The translations under genes were made by a program, and so were the position numbers. The notes under the pieces are model-generated. The model made no database searches, was not told the origin of the DNA, and was given only the letters and a program-made list of their open reading frames with translations. A stretch of 49,530 bases of DNA from positions 1 through 49,530 of the forward strand of contig RDZR01000043.1 in the NCBI GenBank assembly GCA_004294095.1, given 5' to 3'. How positions within the stretch are numbered: the first letter of the stretch is position 1; each line of letters starts with the position of its first letter. Positions 1 to 7,978 of the stretch are shown here, piece by piece. Source of the DNA: Verrucomicrobiota bacterium. Lineage in GTDB: Bacteria > Verrucomicrobiota > Verrucomicrobiia > Verrucomicrobiales > Akkermansiaceae.

Positions 1-1
1 A

Positions 2-574
2 TCCTCCAGCAGTTACGCCTTCAAATACCGCAACTACAACCCCGAGATCGCAAGATGGACCTCGGAAGATCCCAGCGGCTTTCCCGATGGGGCGAATGGC
101 AGTGCTTATGCACCGGTTCTAACTTCGAGTTTTGATTTCATGGGACTATGGCGGGTGATACTTTTCAATACGAGCAATGCTAACCAAAATATCCCGGCCC
201 ATAGCGGCGGCGTTTTAAATAGTATTGATGGTAGAGGCACTCTTAGTGCGACTAATACAAACTTTTTTGCGAGCTCAAATATGTTAGGACAAGCATCAGA
301 TCTCTTTGGCAGTGCCTTCGCATCGATTCCAGGAAGTCTATCGTGCACTTCTGACGGCAAAATAATCGTCTCTACAATGCCCATAGATACAGATCAATCT
401 TACTTCACAAATGCTTACGTCACTTCGAGTATAACTTTCAGTGGCGAGCAGCTAGCTACTGTATCTTTTGAGTGGGGTGGTAGCATCAGTGCAACTATCG
501 TAGGGGGAATTTCAATCCCTAGATCTAAAATCGATAAGAGCTTTATTTCACCAACCTATAAATGCATAGAATAA
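2..574 (+). CDS. Rhs/YD-repeat protein, C-terminal end with variable tip (5' end outside window)
   Basis: The frame is open from the window edge to a TAA at 572-574, so only the last 190 residues are present. It opens with the end of the Rhs core: YRNYNPEIARW, then TSEDPSGFPDG, the conserved stretch in which the core shell closes before the polymorphic C-terminal tip. The usual NxYAYV/DPxGL ending is altered here (GSAYAPV, then FDFMGLW). The remaining ~145 residues are AT-rich in codon use, Ser/Thr/Gly-rich and probably beta-structured; I do not recognise a toxin family. Rhs proteins are large secreted or surface proteins that often deliver C-terminal toxins, and an immunity gene usually follows directly. 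Here a two-helix membrane ORF starts 2 bases after the stop. The Rhs assignment is firm; the toxin role is inference. Confidence 0.8.
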   Translation, partial: SSSSYAFKYRNYNPEIARWTSEDPSGFPDGANGSAYAPVLTSSFDFMGLWRVILFNTSNANQNIPAHSGGVLNSIDGRGTLSATNTNFFASSNMLGQASDLFGSAFASIPGSLSCTSDGKIIVSTMPIDTDQSYFTNAYVTSSITFSGEQLATVSFEWGGSISATIVGGISIPRSKIDKSFISPTYKCIE

Positions 575-575
575 T

Positions 576-752
576 ATGATCATACTTGCTATTACACTAC
601 TAGCGTTTTCAATTTTAGCCGTAGGTTACGCGGCTTATCCAAAGTCTAAACTCATACGAACAAGCCTACTGTTGTTTATAATTATAGTTGTTTTGTCAAC
701 GACTTTTGGCTTTTTCTCAAAGGATTTAACTAGTAAATTATTATTTCCGTAG
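576..752 (+). CDS. Small two-helix membrane protein, candidate immunity partner of the Rhs tip
   Basis: This 58-codon ORF starts at ATG 576, two bases after the rhs stop codon, and ends at TAG 750-752. The product is almost entirely hydrophobic, with one predicted transmembrane helix at about residues 2-20 (MIILAITLLAFSILAVGYAA) and a second at about 31-47, separated by a short basic loop (KSKLIR). No family is recognised. The tight coupling to an rhs tip, the small size and the AT-rich composition match the layout expected of an immunity gene against a membrane- or periplasm-acting tip, but function is inferred from position only. Confidence 0.5.
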   Translation: MIILAITLLAFSILAVGYAAYPKSKLIRTSLLLFIIIVVLSTTFGFFSKDLTSKLLFP

Positions 753-859
753 ATTTCGTATTTCGGAAATTCTCCATACGTGACTAGTATGGCCAATAAT
801 CATTAAGATTTTTTCTTCTAACGCAATTGAATCATGATGAAACAGGAAATAAAAAATAA

Positions 860-1153
860 GAATCTCGCGAATATTATAAATTTCGTATCAATTCAACATC
901 AGGGGAAGTATCGATGACTGGATTAAGTCAAAACTCGGGTGTAGACCAAGGTTTCACTATTGGTGAAGCCACTTCCGGCTATATGATTGGATATGAAGAT
1001 GGGACTAATGTCACGCAAGGTAAAATTGCATATAACCACGGATATACTAGTAAGGGCCATGGAAATGTTGGGTTTTACGGATTTGGATTGTCTGTCGAAG
1101 TTACAATAGTAACGTCCAATGGGATCTACCGCAAAGTTACAGCTTTGCATTAA
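860..1153 (+). CDS. Orphan Rhs-tip-like ORF (79 residues from the ATG at 914)
   Basis: The frame is open from 860 (after a stop at 857-859) to TAA 1151-1153, with the only ATG at 914. The product is Gly/Ser/Thr-rich with alternating hydrophobic residues (GFGLSVEVTIVTSNG near the end), similar in style to the C-terminal tip encoded at 140-574, but without any Rhs core. It is AT-rich like the rest of this end of the window. The readable frame upstream of the ATG suggests a tip that lost its core by recombination. I do not recognise a family; it could also be a chance ORF. Confidence 0.35.
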   Translation, partial: ESREYYKFRINSTSGEVSMTGLSQNSGVDQGFTIGEATSGYMIGYEDGTNVTQGKIAYNHGYTSKGHGNVGFYGFGLSVEVTIVTSNGIYRKVTALH

Positions 1154-1203
1154 ATAAAGAAAGATATGAATAAATCAAATATGTTAGAAAAAAGATCATA
1201 ATT

Positions 1204-1302
1204 ATGACTATTCAATTTTTAACCTTTACGGTATCCTTGCTTAGCCTTTTTTTAACTATATTTTTACTTATTTATTTAATTTTAAAATTAAATAAAAAAT
1301 AG
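1204..1302 (+). CDS. 32-residue single-helix membrane peptide
   Basis: ATG 1204 to TAG 1300-1302. The peptide is one hydrophobic helix, rich in Leu/Ile/Phe with a Lys-rich C-terminus (LKLNKK). It lies 50 bases after the orphan tip ORF at 860-1153, repeating the tip-then-membrane-peptide order seen at 2-752. It is very short and AT-rich, so a chance ORF is possible. Its role, if any, would be immunity-like by position. Confidence 0.3.
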   Translation: MTIQFLTFTVSLLSLFLTIFLLIYLILKLNKK

Positions 1303-1451
1303 TGCATAAAGTTATATATTTTGGTTTAATGCGGGGCGAAATCAGACCCTACCAAGACAATAGTTTAGTTAGCTCGATGATTCTAATTCTCACTCGCCTT
1401 CTCTGTTCTGTTGCGCAATGGCGTGCGGAGAAGGCATCTAATATATGCAGC

Positions 1452-1660
1452 AGCTCCGCCAGCCAAGAACCCGCGTTCTTCACCGGCAAGCCCTACCTCG
1501 AATCTTCTAGCGGCTACGCCTACAAAATACTGCAACTACAACCCCGACTGGAGATATGGAAGCTACTGTGACTTTAAATGCAACAATTGGTGGAAAATTT
1601 GGGCCATTTACGGGCGGACCTACACATACGAGTTCGCGTTTGATAAAACAAGGTGACTGA
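1452..1660 (+). pseudogene. Frameshifted, internally deleted second copy of the Rhs core end and tail
   Basis: In one frame the DNA encodes EPAFFTGKPYLESSSGYAYK, a typical pre-terminal Rhs core segment. A one-base insertion then moves YNPDW into the next frame. A third frame, from ATG 1556 to TGA 1658-1660, gives a 34-residue glycine-rich tail (ATIGGKFGPFTGGP) like an Rhs tip end. At DNA level 1532-1545 is identical to 30-43 at the left edge, both inside the YRNYNPE motif, so the two cores are homologous. The block between YNPDW and the tail (the DPSGFPDG part) is missing. This is a degraded displaced rhs end, common downstream of active rhs genes. The Rhs origin is well supported; the exact boundaries are not. 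Confidence 0.6.
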
Positions 1661-1803
1661 TAAAATGCTGGCGCATTATTCTAACAGATTACCGCGATTT
1701 GATCGTTTTTATTTCCATAGGGATCGTAGGATTTGGGTGTGACTATGATGTGAGGCCGAATGGAAGGTTTCATGTGGGGGTGGGTTTTGAGGTAGGTTTT
1801 TAA
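1657..1803 (+). pseudogene. Hydrophobic ORF fragment without ATG, downstream of the rhs remnant
   Basis: This open frame begins at the stop of the preceding tail and ends at TAA 1801-1803. It contains a hydrophobic stretch (LIVFISIGIVGFG) followed by CDYDVRPNGRFHVGVGFEVG. There is no ATG in frame; TTG 1699 is possible. It is the third case here of a hydrophobic ORF directly after an Rhs tip-like tail. No family is recognised. A copy of the CTAACAG heptamer lies at 1681. Confidence 0.2.
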
Positions 1804-1866
1804 AAAATCCAACTTGCCGCTTGGATTGGGACTACTTAGCGTTTGGGAAATTTTTAAATAAAGCTT

Positions 1867-2760
1867 ATGCAATGGAAAGGACGCCGAAAGAGCGAGCAAG
1901 TTGAGGATGCGAGAGGCCAGCGCGGCCCTATGTTTGGCGGTGCGGGCGGTGGTGGTGGCGGAATTGGGATGCTGATTACCATTGGGCGCATGTTTGGCTT
2001 TAAGGGAATTTTAGCGGCATTGGTGTTAGGCGTGGTGCTGTGGAAAGTGGGCATCATCGATATGAATTTTCTGTTAGGAGGCGGTGCGCCATCGAGCCAA
2101 TCGGCACCGGTGCAGAGCAGTGCCGAGGAGGATGAACAAATCGATTTTGCACGGGTGGTTTTAGCAGATACGGAAGACGTGTGGACTGCTGAATTTTCCC
2201 GTAACGGGATGCGCTACGAATTGCCAGCGATGAAAGTCTATCGGGACCGCGTTCAAACCGCATGCGGTGCTGGGCAAGCGAGCATGGGGCCATTTTATTG
2301 TCCGGGAGATAAAACGGTCTATTTGGATTTGAGCTTTTACAGCGAATTGGCCGAGACGTTTCAAGCGCCCGGAGATTTTGCACAAGCCTATGTGATCGCA
2401 CATGAAGTCGGCCATCATGTGCAAAATCTGTTAGGAACATCTGCCAAGGTGCAATCCATGCGAGGAAGGCCAGATTACAATCAATACTCAGTGCGCCTCG
2501 AATTGCAGGCGGATTATTACGCGGGCGTCTGGGCACATCACACGCAAAAATACCTCGATCACGGCGATGTGGAAGAGGCGATGAGAGCGGCAAATGCCAT
2601 CGGCGATGATGCGATTCAAAAGAAATCACAGGGACGAGTGGTGCCTCATGCATTCACGCACGGCACCTCAGAACAACGCATGCGATGGTTTTCCAAAGGC
2701 CTCAAAAGTGGGAAAATCGAGGAGGGCGATACCTTCGCGATGGCCTACGATGAATTGTAG
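1867..2760 (+). CDS. Neutral zinc metallopeptidase, YpfJ family
   Basis: 297 residues. After a basic N-terminus and a glycine run (about 24-34) comes one membrane helix at about 47-70, then a periplasmic domain with HEVGHH at residues 179-184, the HExxH zinc site of the YpfJ/neutral zinc metallopeptidase family (PF04228). Also typical are the cysteine pair around TACG...FYCPGD (133 and 145) and the region FYSELAETFQAPGDFAQAYVIA before the active site. The distal ELQADYYAGVWAHH provides the third ligand region. Length and order match E. coli YpfJ (about 290 residues). The natural substrate of the family is not known. The ATG at 1867 is the first in frame. The gene is not obviously co-transcribed with prfC, which begins 72 bases later. 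Confidence 0.9.
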   Translation: MQWKGRRKSEQVEDARGQRGPMFGGAGGGGGGIGMLITIGRMFGFKGILAALVLGVVLWKVGIIDMNFLLGGGAPSSQSAPVQSSAEEDEQIDFARVVLADTEDVWTAEFSRNGMRYELPAMKVYRDRVQTACGAGQASMGPFYCPGDKTVYLDLSFYSELAETFQAPGDFAQAYVIAHEVGHHVQNLLGTSAKVQSMRGRPDYNQYSVRLELQADYYAGVWAHHTQKYLDHGDVEEAMRAANAIGDDAIQKKSQGRVVPHAFTHGTSEQRMRWFSKGLKSGKIEEGDTFAMAYDEL

Positions 2761-2832
2761 TCTGAGAAAATTTCTACCCGAGCACCGCGCTTGCTTCAGC
2801 GGCTTGGAGCGGATACGCCTGTGCTCCGCCGC

Positions 2833-4473
2833 ATGTCATTCACGTCATTTTCACATCCCTCGCCCGAGTTGCAACGCGAAGTCCAACGACGCCGTTCTTT
2901 CGCGATCATTTCTCACCCGGATGCGGGCAAGACGACTCTAACAGAAAAATTTCTCCTCTACGGCGGCGCGTTGAATCTAGCAGGTAGTGTGACTGCACGG
3001 AAGAACCAACGCTCCACCACTTCCGACTGGATGGATTTGGAAAAACAACGCGGCATTTCGGTAAGCTCCACGGTGCTGCAATTTGAATACCGCGATGCGA
3101 TTGTGAACATTCTGGACACGCCCGGGCACAAAGATTTTTCCGAGGACACCTATCGAGTTCTCACCGCAGTGGATGCCGCGGTGATGGTCATCGATGCCGG
3201 TAAAGGCATTGAAAGCCAAACCCGCAAACTCTTCGAAGTGTGCCGGCGGCGGGGGGTGCCGATTTTTACATTCATGAATAAAATGGACCGTCCTGCGCGG
3301 CCACCTATGGATCTGTTAGACGAGTTGGAGTCCGTTCTGGGCATCCATGCGTTTCCGGTGAATTGGCCGCTTGGCGATGGTCCACGCTTCCGTGGCGTGT
3401 ATGATCGCGAGCACCGGCAAGTGCACCTGTTTGAGCGCACCGTGCATGGTGCGTATCGTGCGCCAGTGAGCGTGCAGGGCATCGGCGATGAGAGCGTGAA
3501 ACAGGCGATGGATGAAATTTCCTACGCACAAGTATGCGACGAGCTTGAGCTGTTAGAAGGCGCGGGGGCGGACTTTAATTTAGAGCAAGTGCTCGCCGGA
3601 GAATTGACGCCCGTTTTTTTCGGCAGCGCGGCGAATAACTTCGGCGTTCAACTTTTGTTAGATCGGTTTCTTGAATTGGCACCACCACCGTTAGCGCGAG
3701 AAAGTGCCAAGGGCATGATTCATCCGGCGGCGGCAGAATTTTCCGCATTCGTGTTTAAAATCCAGGCCAACATGAATCCGAAACATCGCGATCGGGTGGC
3801 CTTCATGCGCATCGTTTCAGGAAAATTTGAGCGCGATATGGATGTGATCCACGGCCGCACGGGCGATAAAATACGCTTGTCCAACTCGCAGCGGCTTTTT
3901 GCCAGAGAGCGGGAAACGGTGGATGACGCGTATGCCGGCGATGTCGTCGGGCTGGTGGGAAACTACGATTTGCTGATCGGCGATACGCTCGCATCGATGG
4001 CTGGCGTGCAATTTGATGAGATTCCGCGGTTTTCTCCAGAATGCTTTTCCTTCCTCCACAACAATAGCACCGCAAAGTATAAGCGATTCCGCGATGGTCT
4101 CCAGCAATTACTGAAGGAAGGCGTGGCGAGTGAATTTATTCTGTTAGATTCTAGCGGCCAGCAAGTCCCGCTGTTAGGCGCGGTGGGGCCGCTGCAATTT
4201 GAAGTGCTGCAATATCGGCTTGAAAGCGAATACGCGGCGGAAACGCGGCTCGAGTCCGCATCATGGTCCTTGGCCCGCTGGCTGCGGCCGAAAGATGGCG
4301 ATGCGATGGCCGAAATCGCGCGGCCTAGTCTTTCCTTGGGGGTGGCATTGGCCCGCGATAGCAACGGCTGGCTGGTGGCACTGATTCCAAGCGAATGGGC
4401 GCTCAAGACGTTTGCGGATAAAAATGAAGATTGGATCATCTCCGAGCAGCCATTTGCCCCGCCTACGGTCTAA
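2833..4473 (+). CDS. prfC: Peptide chain release factor 3 (GTPase)
   Basis: 546 residues from ATG 2833; an upstream in-frame ATG (2791) would add 14 residues unlike the family, whose members start close to SPxLxxEVxxRRxFAIISHPD. RF3 is a translational GTPase that recycles RF1/RF2 from the ribosome after peptide release. Visible motifs: P-loop SHPDAGKTT (about residues 27-35), switch I region with SDWMDLEKQRGIS, G3 DTPGH, and G4 NKMDRPARPP. The RF3-typical NWPLGDG follows, and domains II/III run through FSPECFSFL and QLLKEGVASEF to GPLQFEVLQYRLESEY. Length equals that of E. coli PrfC (529) within the normal range. The gene carries several CTGTTAG heptamers (3313, 3550, 4141, 4171; reverse form at 2938). 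Confidence 0.95.
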   Translation: MSFTSFSHPSPELQREVQRRRSFAIISHPDAGKTTLTEKFLLYGGALNLAGSVTARKNQRSTTSDWMDLEKQRGISVSSTVLQFEYRDAIVNILDTPGHKDFSEDTYRVLTAVDAAVMVIDAGKGIESQTRKLFEVCRRRGVPIFTFMNKMDRPARPPMDLLDELESVLGIHAFPVNWPLGDGPRFRGVYDREHRQVHLFERTVHGAYRAPVSVQGIGDESVKQAMDEISYAQVCDELELLEGAGADFNLEQVLAGELTPVFFGSAANNFGVQLLLDRFLELAPPPLARESAKGMIHPAAAEFSAFVFKIQANMNPKHRDRVAFMRIVSGKFERDMDVIHGRTGDKIRLSNSQRLFARERETVDDAYAGDVVGLVGNYDLLIGDTLASMAGVQFDEIPRFSPECFSFLHNNSTAKYKRFRDGLQQLLKEGVASEFILLDSSGQQVPLLGAVGPLQFEVLQYRLESEYAAETRLESASWSLARWLRPKDGDAMAEIARPSLSLGVALARDSNGWLVALIPSEWALKTFADKNEDWIISEQPFAPPTV

Positions 4474-4555
4474 AGCCGAGAGCGGGTAAAATCAGCCTAA
4501 CAGCGCGTTTTGTCGGTTGCACGGCTGGCATGAAGTGGCACAGTCATGTTCATTC

Positions 4556-5542
4556 ATGATGACCACTGAAGAACTGCAACAAAAAATCGAGGAAACCAGT
4601 CTATGGATCCAGCATGTCAAAACCGAAATGGGGCGCGTATTGGTGGGCCAAGATTCGCTGGTAGATCGCTTATTGATCGGCCTTTTGTGCAATGGTCACA
4701 TCCTGCTCGAAGGCGTGCCTGGATTGGCGAAGACTCTCGCGGTGAAAGCACTCTCAGGCTCACTTTCCGCGTCGTTTGCGCGCTTTCAATTCACGCCGGA
4801 TTTGCTCCCAGCTGATTTGATCGGCACCATGATCTATCACCCGCACGACGCACAATTTGAGCCGAAGCTCGGGCCGATTTTTAACAACCTGATCTTGGCA
4901 GATGAAATCAATCGTGCACCGGCCAAGGTGCAATCTGCCTTGTTAGAAGCGATGCAAGAACGCCAAGTGACATTGGGCGATCGCTCGTATCCCCTGCCCC
5001 AGCCATTTTTAGTGCTAGCGACGCAAAATCCGATCGATCAGGAAGGAACCTATCAATTGCCAGAAGCTCAGCTCGATCGATTTTTACTCAAAGTGACCGT
5101 TGGCTACCCGACGAAGGATGAGGAATTGATGATTTTAGACCGCATGGCCACATCTGCGCCCACTTATCAGACGCGGCACGTCGCCAGTCCACAACAGGTG
5201 GCGGCCTCGCGAGAGTGGGTGAACCAAATTTACATCGATCCTGCGATTCGTAAATACATCGTGCAAATCATCCACTCCACCCGCTTTCCGGTGACGATTG
5301 ATGCGCCGCTGAAAAACTGGATGCGCGCAGGGGCATCGCCGCGGGGCACGATCAATCTGGCGCTGGCCGCTCGCGCGCGCGCTTACATGATGGGCCGCGC
5401 ATTCGTCACCCCGCAGGATGTGAAAGATCTGGCGTTGGATGTGCTTCGCCACCGGATATTGCTCAGCTACGAAGCTGAGGCTGAAGAAATCACGTCTGAT
5501 AGCATCCTCACGCGGATTTTACAAAAAGTGCCAGTGCCCTAA
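4556..5542 (+). CDS. moxR: MoxR-family AAA+ ATPase
   Basis: 328 residues from ATG 4556 (a second ATG follows at 4559; an upstream ATG at 4517 gives a non-conserved extension). MoxR ATPases act with von Willebrand A proteins as chaperone-like remodelling systems. Walker A is GVPGLAKT at about 53-60, Walker B LILADEINR at about 112-120, followed by the MoxR-typical SALLEAMQERQVTLG, sensor-1 ATQNP and the GTYQLPEAQLDRF block. The gene heads the bat operon: the DUF58 gene starts 17 bases downstream. Its TAA stop is embedded in a copy of the CTAACAG heptamer (5539-5545), and another copy (4497-4503) lies just upstream of the gene. Confidence 0.93.
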   Translation: MMTTEELQQKIEETSLWIQHVKTEMGRVLVGQDSLVDRLLIGLLCNGHILLEGVPGLAKTLAVKALSGSLSASFARFQFTPDLLPADLIGTMIYHPHDAQFEPKLGPIFNNLILADEINRAPAKVQSALLEAMQERQVTLGDRSYPLPQPFLVLATQNPIDQEGTYQLPEAQLDRFLLKVTVGYPTKDEELMILDRMATSAPTYQTRHVASPQQVAASREWVNQIYIDPAIRKYIVQIIHSTRFPVTIDAPLKNWMRAGASPRGTINLALAARARAYMMGRAFVTPQDVKDLALDVLRHRILLSYEAEAEEITSDSILTRILQKVPVP

Positions 5543-5559
5543 CAGAACTGAATCATCCG

Positions 5560-6453
5560 ATGCTCAGCGAGGAACAAATCGAAGAAATCATGCAGCGCGT
5601 GCGCAGGCTCGAGCTCAAGGCTCGGCGCTTGGTGCGGGAGTCATTTTCTGGCGAATATCTTTCCTCATTCCGTGGGCAAGGATTGGATTTTGATGATTTT
5701 CGCGAATACCAACATGGCGATGAAGTGCGCTTTATCGATTGGAATGTCACCGCTCGGATGAATGCGCCGTATGTGAGAAAATTCCGCGAAGAGCGAGAGC
5801 TATCCGTGGTCCTCGCAGTGGATGTCTCCGGCTCGATCGACTACGGCAGCCAGCATTTTAGCAAACGTGAAATCTGTGCCGAAGCGGCCGCAGTGCTCGG
5901 ATTTAGCGCGCTGCAAAATGGCGATAAAGTCGGCTTGCTACTCTTCGCCAATGAGCCACTGCTCATGATTCCACCGGAAAAAGGCACCCGTCATTTGCTG
6001 CGCATGATTCGCGAAATTTTAGCCGCAAAACCAACTGGGCGCGGCACGGCCATCGATACCGCATGTGATCACTTGGTCTCTGGCTTGAGGCGCAAATCAG
6101 TCGTCATTTTCCTCTCCGATTTCATGAGTGATTCACTCGATAAACCTCTTGGCAAACTCGCGCGAAAGCATGAGACGATTGCGCTAAGAGTGTTAGATCC
6201 GTTAGAAAAAAAATTACCCAACGCAGGTAAAGTTATCCTAACAGATCCTGAAACGGGATTCGAATCATGGGTCAATACCAGCAACTCAAATCTGCGCCAA
6301 GGGTATGAAAAATTGACGCGTCGCCACCGTGAAGGCATCGCACAAATTTTCAAAAAACACGCCATTGATTACGCGGATTTATCCACCCGAGGCGATACTC
6401 TTAATGCGCTTCATCGTTTGCTTAAAAAACGCAGCCGTAAGCGCACCCGATGA
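5560..6453 (+). CDS. DUF58 / VWA-like protein of the MoxR-Bat cluster
   Basis: 297 residues. The N-terminal half carries the DUF58 signature (PF01882): SFSGEYLSSFRGQGLDFDDF, YQHGDEVRFIDWNVTARM and VRKFREERE. A VWA-like fold follows, with the metal-site motif AVDVSGSID at about 86-94 and LSDFMSD further on. There is no membrane helix, so the protein is probably cytoplasmic. DUF58 proteins are regular partners of MoxR ATPases. The start lies 17 bases after moxR, and its stop overlaps the next start as ATGA (6450-6453), indicating translational coupling. Confidence 0.88.
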   Translation: MLSEEQIEEIMQRVRRLELKARRLVRESFSGEYLSSFRGQGLDFDDFREYQHGDEVRFIDWNVTARMNAPYVRKFREERELSVVLAVDVSGSIDYGSQHFSKREICAEAAAVLGFSALQNGDKVGLLLFANEPLLMIPPEKGTRHLLRMIREILAAKPTGRGTAIDTACDHLVSGLRRKSVVIFLSDFMSDSLDKPLGKLARKHETIALRVLDPLEKKLPNAGKVILTDPETGFESWVNTSNSNLRQGYEKLTRRHREGIAQIFKKHAIDYADLSTRGDTLNALHRLLKKRSRKRTR

Positions 6454-6959
6454 AATCAGAAGAACTCAACTTCGCATTGTTAGAGCCGGAAAGCGTGCAC
6501 AAAAAATTGCCCGAGCACTCGCTCGATGGCGCGACGATCGTCATCGCGGTGCTGATCCTAGCCATCGCCATAGCGGCAATTTTATTCTGGAAAAATCGCA
6601 AGCGTGCGATCGACCCACACGCGGAGCAAAAGCGAGCCTTCAAGCAGGCCAGCGAAGCACTCAATCGCCTAACAGAAATGGACACTCGCGCATCGGCCCT
6701 CTCGGCCTCACACATTTTGCGAGAATATTTAGAGCAATCAGAAAGAGATTCTGCCCTATTTGAAACGCATGAGGAATTCAGCCTCCGTGCCGATGCGTTG
6801 GGACATCTTGGCGAGCAGACGCGCACTCATCTCTACAACTATTTCGCAAAACTTTCCCGCTGCAAATACGCAAGCGATCTCCCACCCATGCAACCATCTG
6901 CCATCATTCATGAGGGGATCGAATTGCTCAATAGTCTAAACCGCGAACACCTCGCATGA
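6450..6959 (+). CDS. Small membrane protein of the bat operon (DUF4381-like)
   Basis: 169 residues with one membrane helix at about 28-46 (GATIVIAVLILAIAIAAILF) followed by a basic stop-transfer (WKNRKR) and a mainly helical cytoplasmic domain. The position between the DUF58 gene and the first VWA membrane protein, and the topology, match DUF4381-type proteins found in MoxR/Bat clusters; that family assignment is from position and shape, not from a diagnostic motif. It is coupled to both neighbours by ATGA overlaps (6450-6453 and 6956-6959). Confidence 0.65.
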   Translation: MKSEELNFALLEPESVHKKLPEHSLDGATIVIAVLILAIAIAAILFWKNRKRAIDPHAEQKRAFKQASEALNRLTEMDTRASALSASHILREYLEQSERDSALFETHEEFSLRADALGHLGEQTRTHLYNYFAKLSRCKYASDLPPMQPSAIIHEGIELLNSLNREHLA

Positions 6960-7978
6960 TTGATTTTTTCCAACGCTTTCAATTTGCCCAACCAGCATGG
7001 CTACTACTGCTCTTGCTGTGCTTGCCGCTATTGTGGCTCAGGCGTGGAAGAGGCGCAGATGCCGCGGTGACTTTTCCCAATCTATCCGTCCTGATCAGTT
7101 TGGGGAAACCTGTTAGGAAAACTGCTTGGGGCTTGGCGGTGCCACTCGCATGGCTCGCGCTGGTGACCTGCATCGTCACCTTAGCGCGTCCCGTTTTACG
7201 CAATGAATATCAAAACCACACCGCCAGCGGCATCGATATCGTAATCGCCCTCGACGTCTCTCTCTCGATGAATATTGATGATTTTGTCGATCAAGGTCGG
7301 CAAGCCAAACGCATCGATGTTGCCAAAACCGTCGTCGATGAATTCATTAGCGGCAGGCCCGAAGACCGCATCGGCTTGGTTGCTTTTTCCGGAAGGCCGC
7401 GAGATTGCAGCCCGATTACGTTAGATCACGAATGGCTGCGAGCTGCCTTGCGAGAAGTGAGGCTCAACAAGGTCGAGGAAAACTTAGGCACCGTCAAAGA
7501 GCAAGGCACGGCCATAGGCTCGGCCATCGCCGCAGCCAGTAGCCGATTGCAATCGCGCGATGCGAAAAGCCGGGTGGTTGTGCTCATTACTGATGGCGCG
7601 AGTAATTCGGGGAAAATTTCCCCACTAGAAGCCGCTGAAAATGCGAAAGTGTTAGGCATTAAAATTTACACCGTCGCCATCGGCACGATCGAAGGCCGCG
7701 TCGATCCTAGCATCCAGCGCTTTCCCTATCAGGAATTTGATCTGCCGACGCTTCAAAAAATAGCATCTCTAACAGGTGCTGAACATTACTGGGCGCAAAA
7801 TTTAAAAGACCTGAAAACGACGTTTAACACAATTGATCGGTTAGAAAAAACCGAGGCAAAAAGTTACACCTTCACTGAAGACATCGAACTCTACGGCCCA
7901 TTTCTCGGCCTTGCGATTATCTTAACCATTCTAGCAGGATTGGCAATTTGCCTCTCACCCGAACCACAGCCGATATGA
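6956..7978 (+). CDS. batA: BatA-type VWA membrane protein
   Basis: 340 residues. Two N-terminal membrane helices (about 14-28 and 55-80) precede a von Willebrand A domain with a complete metal-ion site: DVSLS at about residues 100-104, the following SGRPRDCSPITLDHEW loop, and ITDGASNSG. A third helix closes the protein at about 311-332. This is the topology of Bacteroides/Leptospira BatA and BatB proteins, which are inner-membrane proteins with a VWA domain linked to stress or oxygen tolerance. Start and stop both overlap neighbouring genes as ATGA. Confidence 0.85.
   Translation: MIDFFQRFQFAQPAWLLLLLLCLPLLWLRRGRGADAAVTFPNLSVLISLGKPVRKTAWGLAVPLAWLALVTCIVTLARPVLRNEYQNHTASGIDIVIALDVSLSMNIDDFVDQGRQAKRIDVAKTVVDEFISGRPEDRIGLVAFSGRPRDCSPITLDHEWLRAALREVRLNKVEENLGTVKEQGTAIGSAIAAASSRLQSRDAKSRVVVLITDGASNSGKISPLEAAENAKVLGIKIYTVAIGTIEGRVDPSIQRFPYQEFDLPTLQKIASLTGAEHYWAQNLKDLKTTFNTIDRLEKTEAKSYTFTEDIELYGPFLGLAIILTILAGLAICLSPEPQPI

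Noticed and set aside
2054-2653. 199-codon minus-strand ORF opposite the zinc metallopeptidase
   Set aside because: It is fully antisense to a gene with clear catalytic motifs, and its product has no coherent domain.
4977-4984. Possible HIP1-like GCGATCGC palindromes (4977 and copies near 14422, 34087 and 35707)
   Set aside because: Only about four copies were seen where about one is expected. This is too few to call a dispersed element, and GATC-rich codon pairs explain them.
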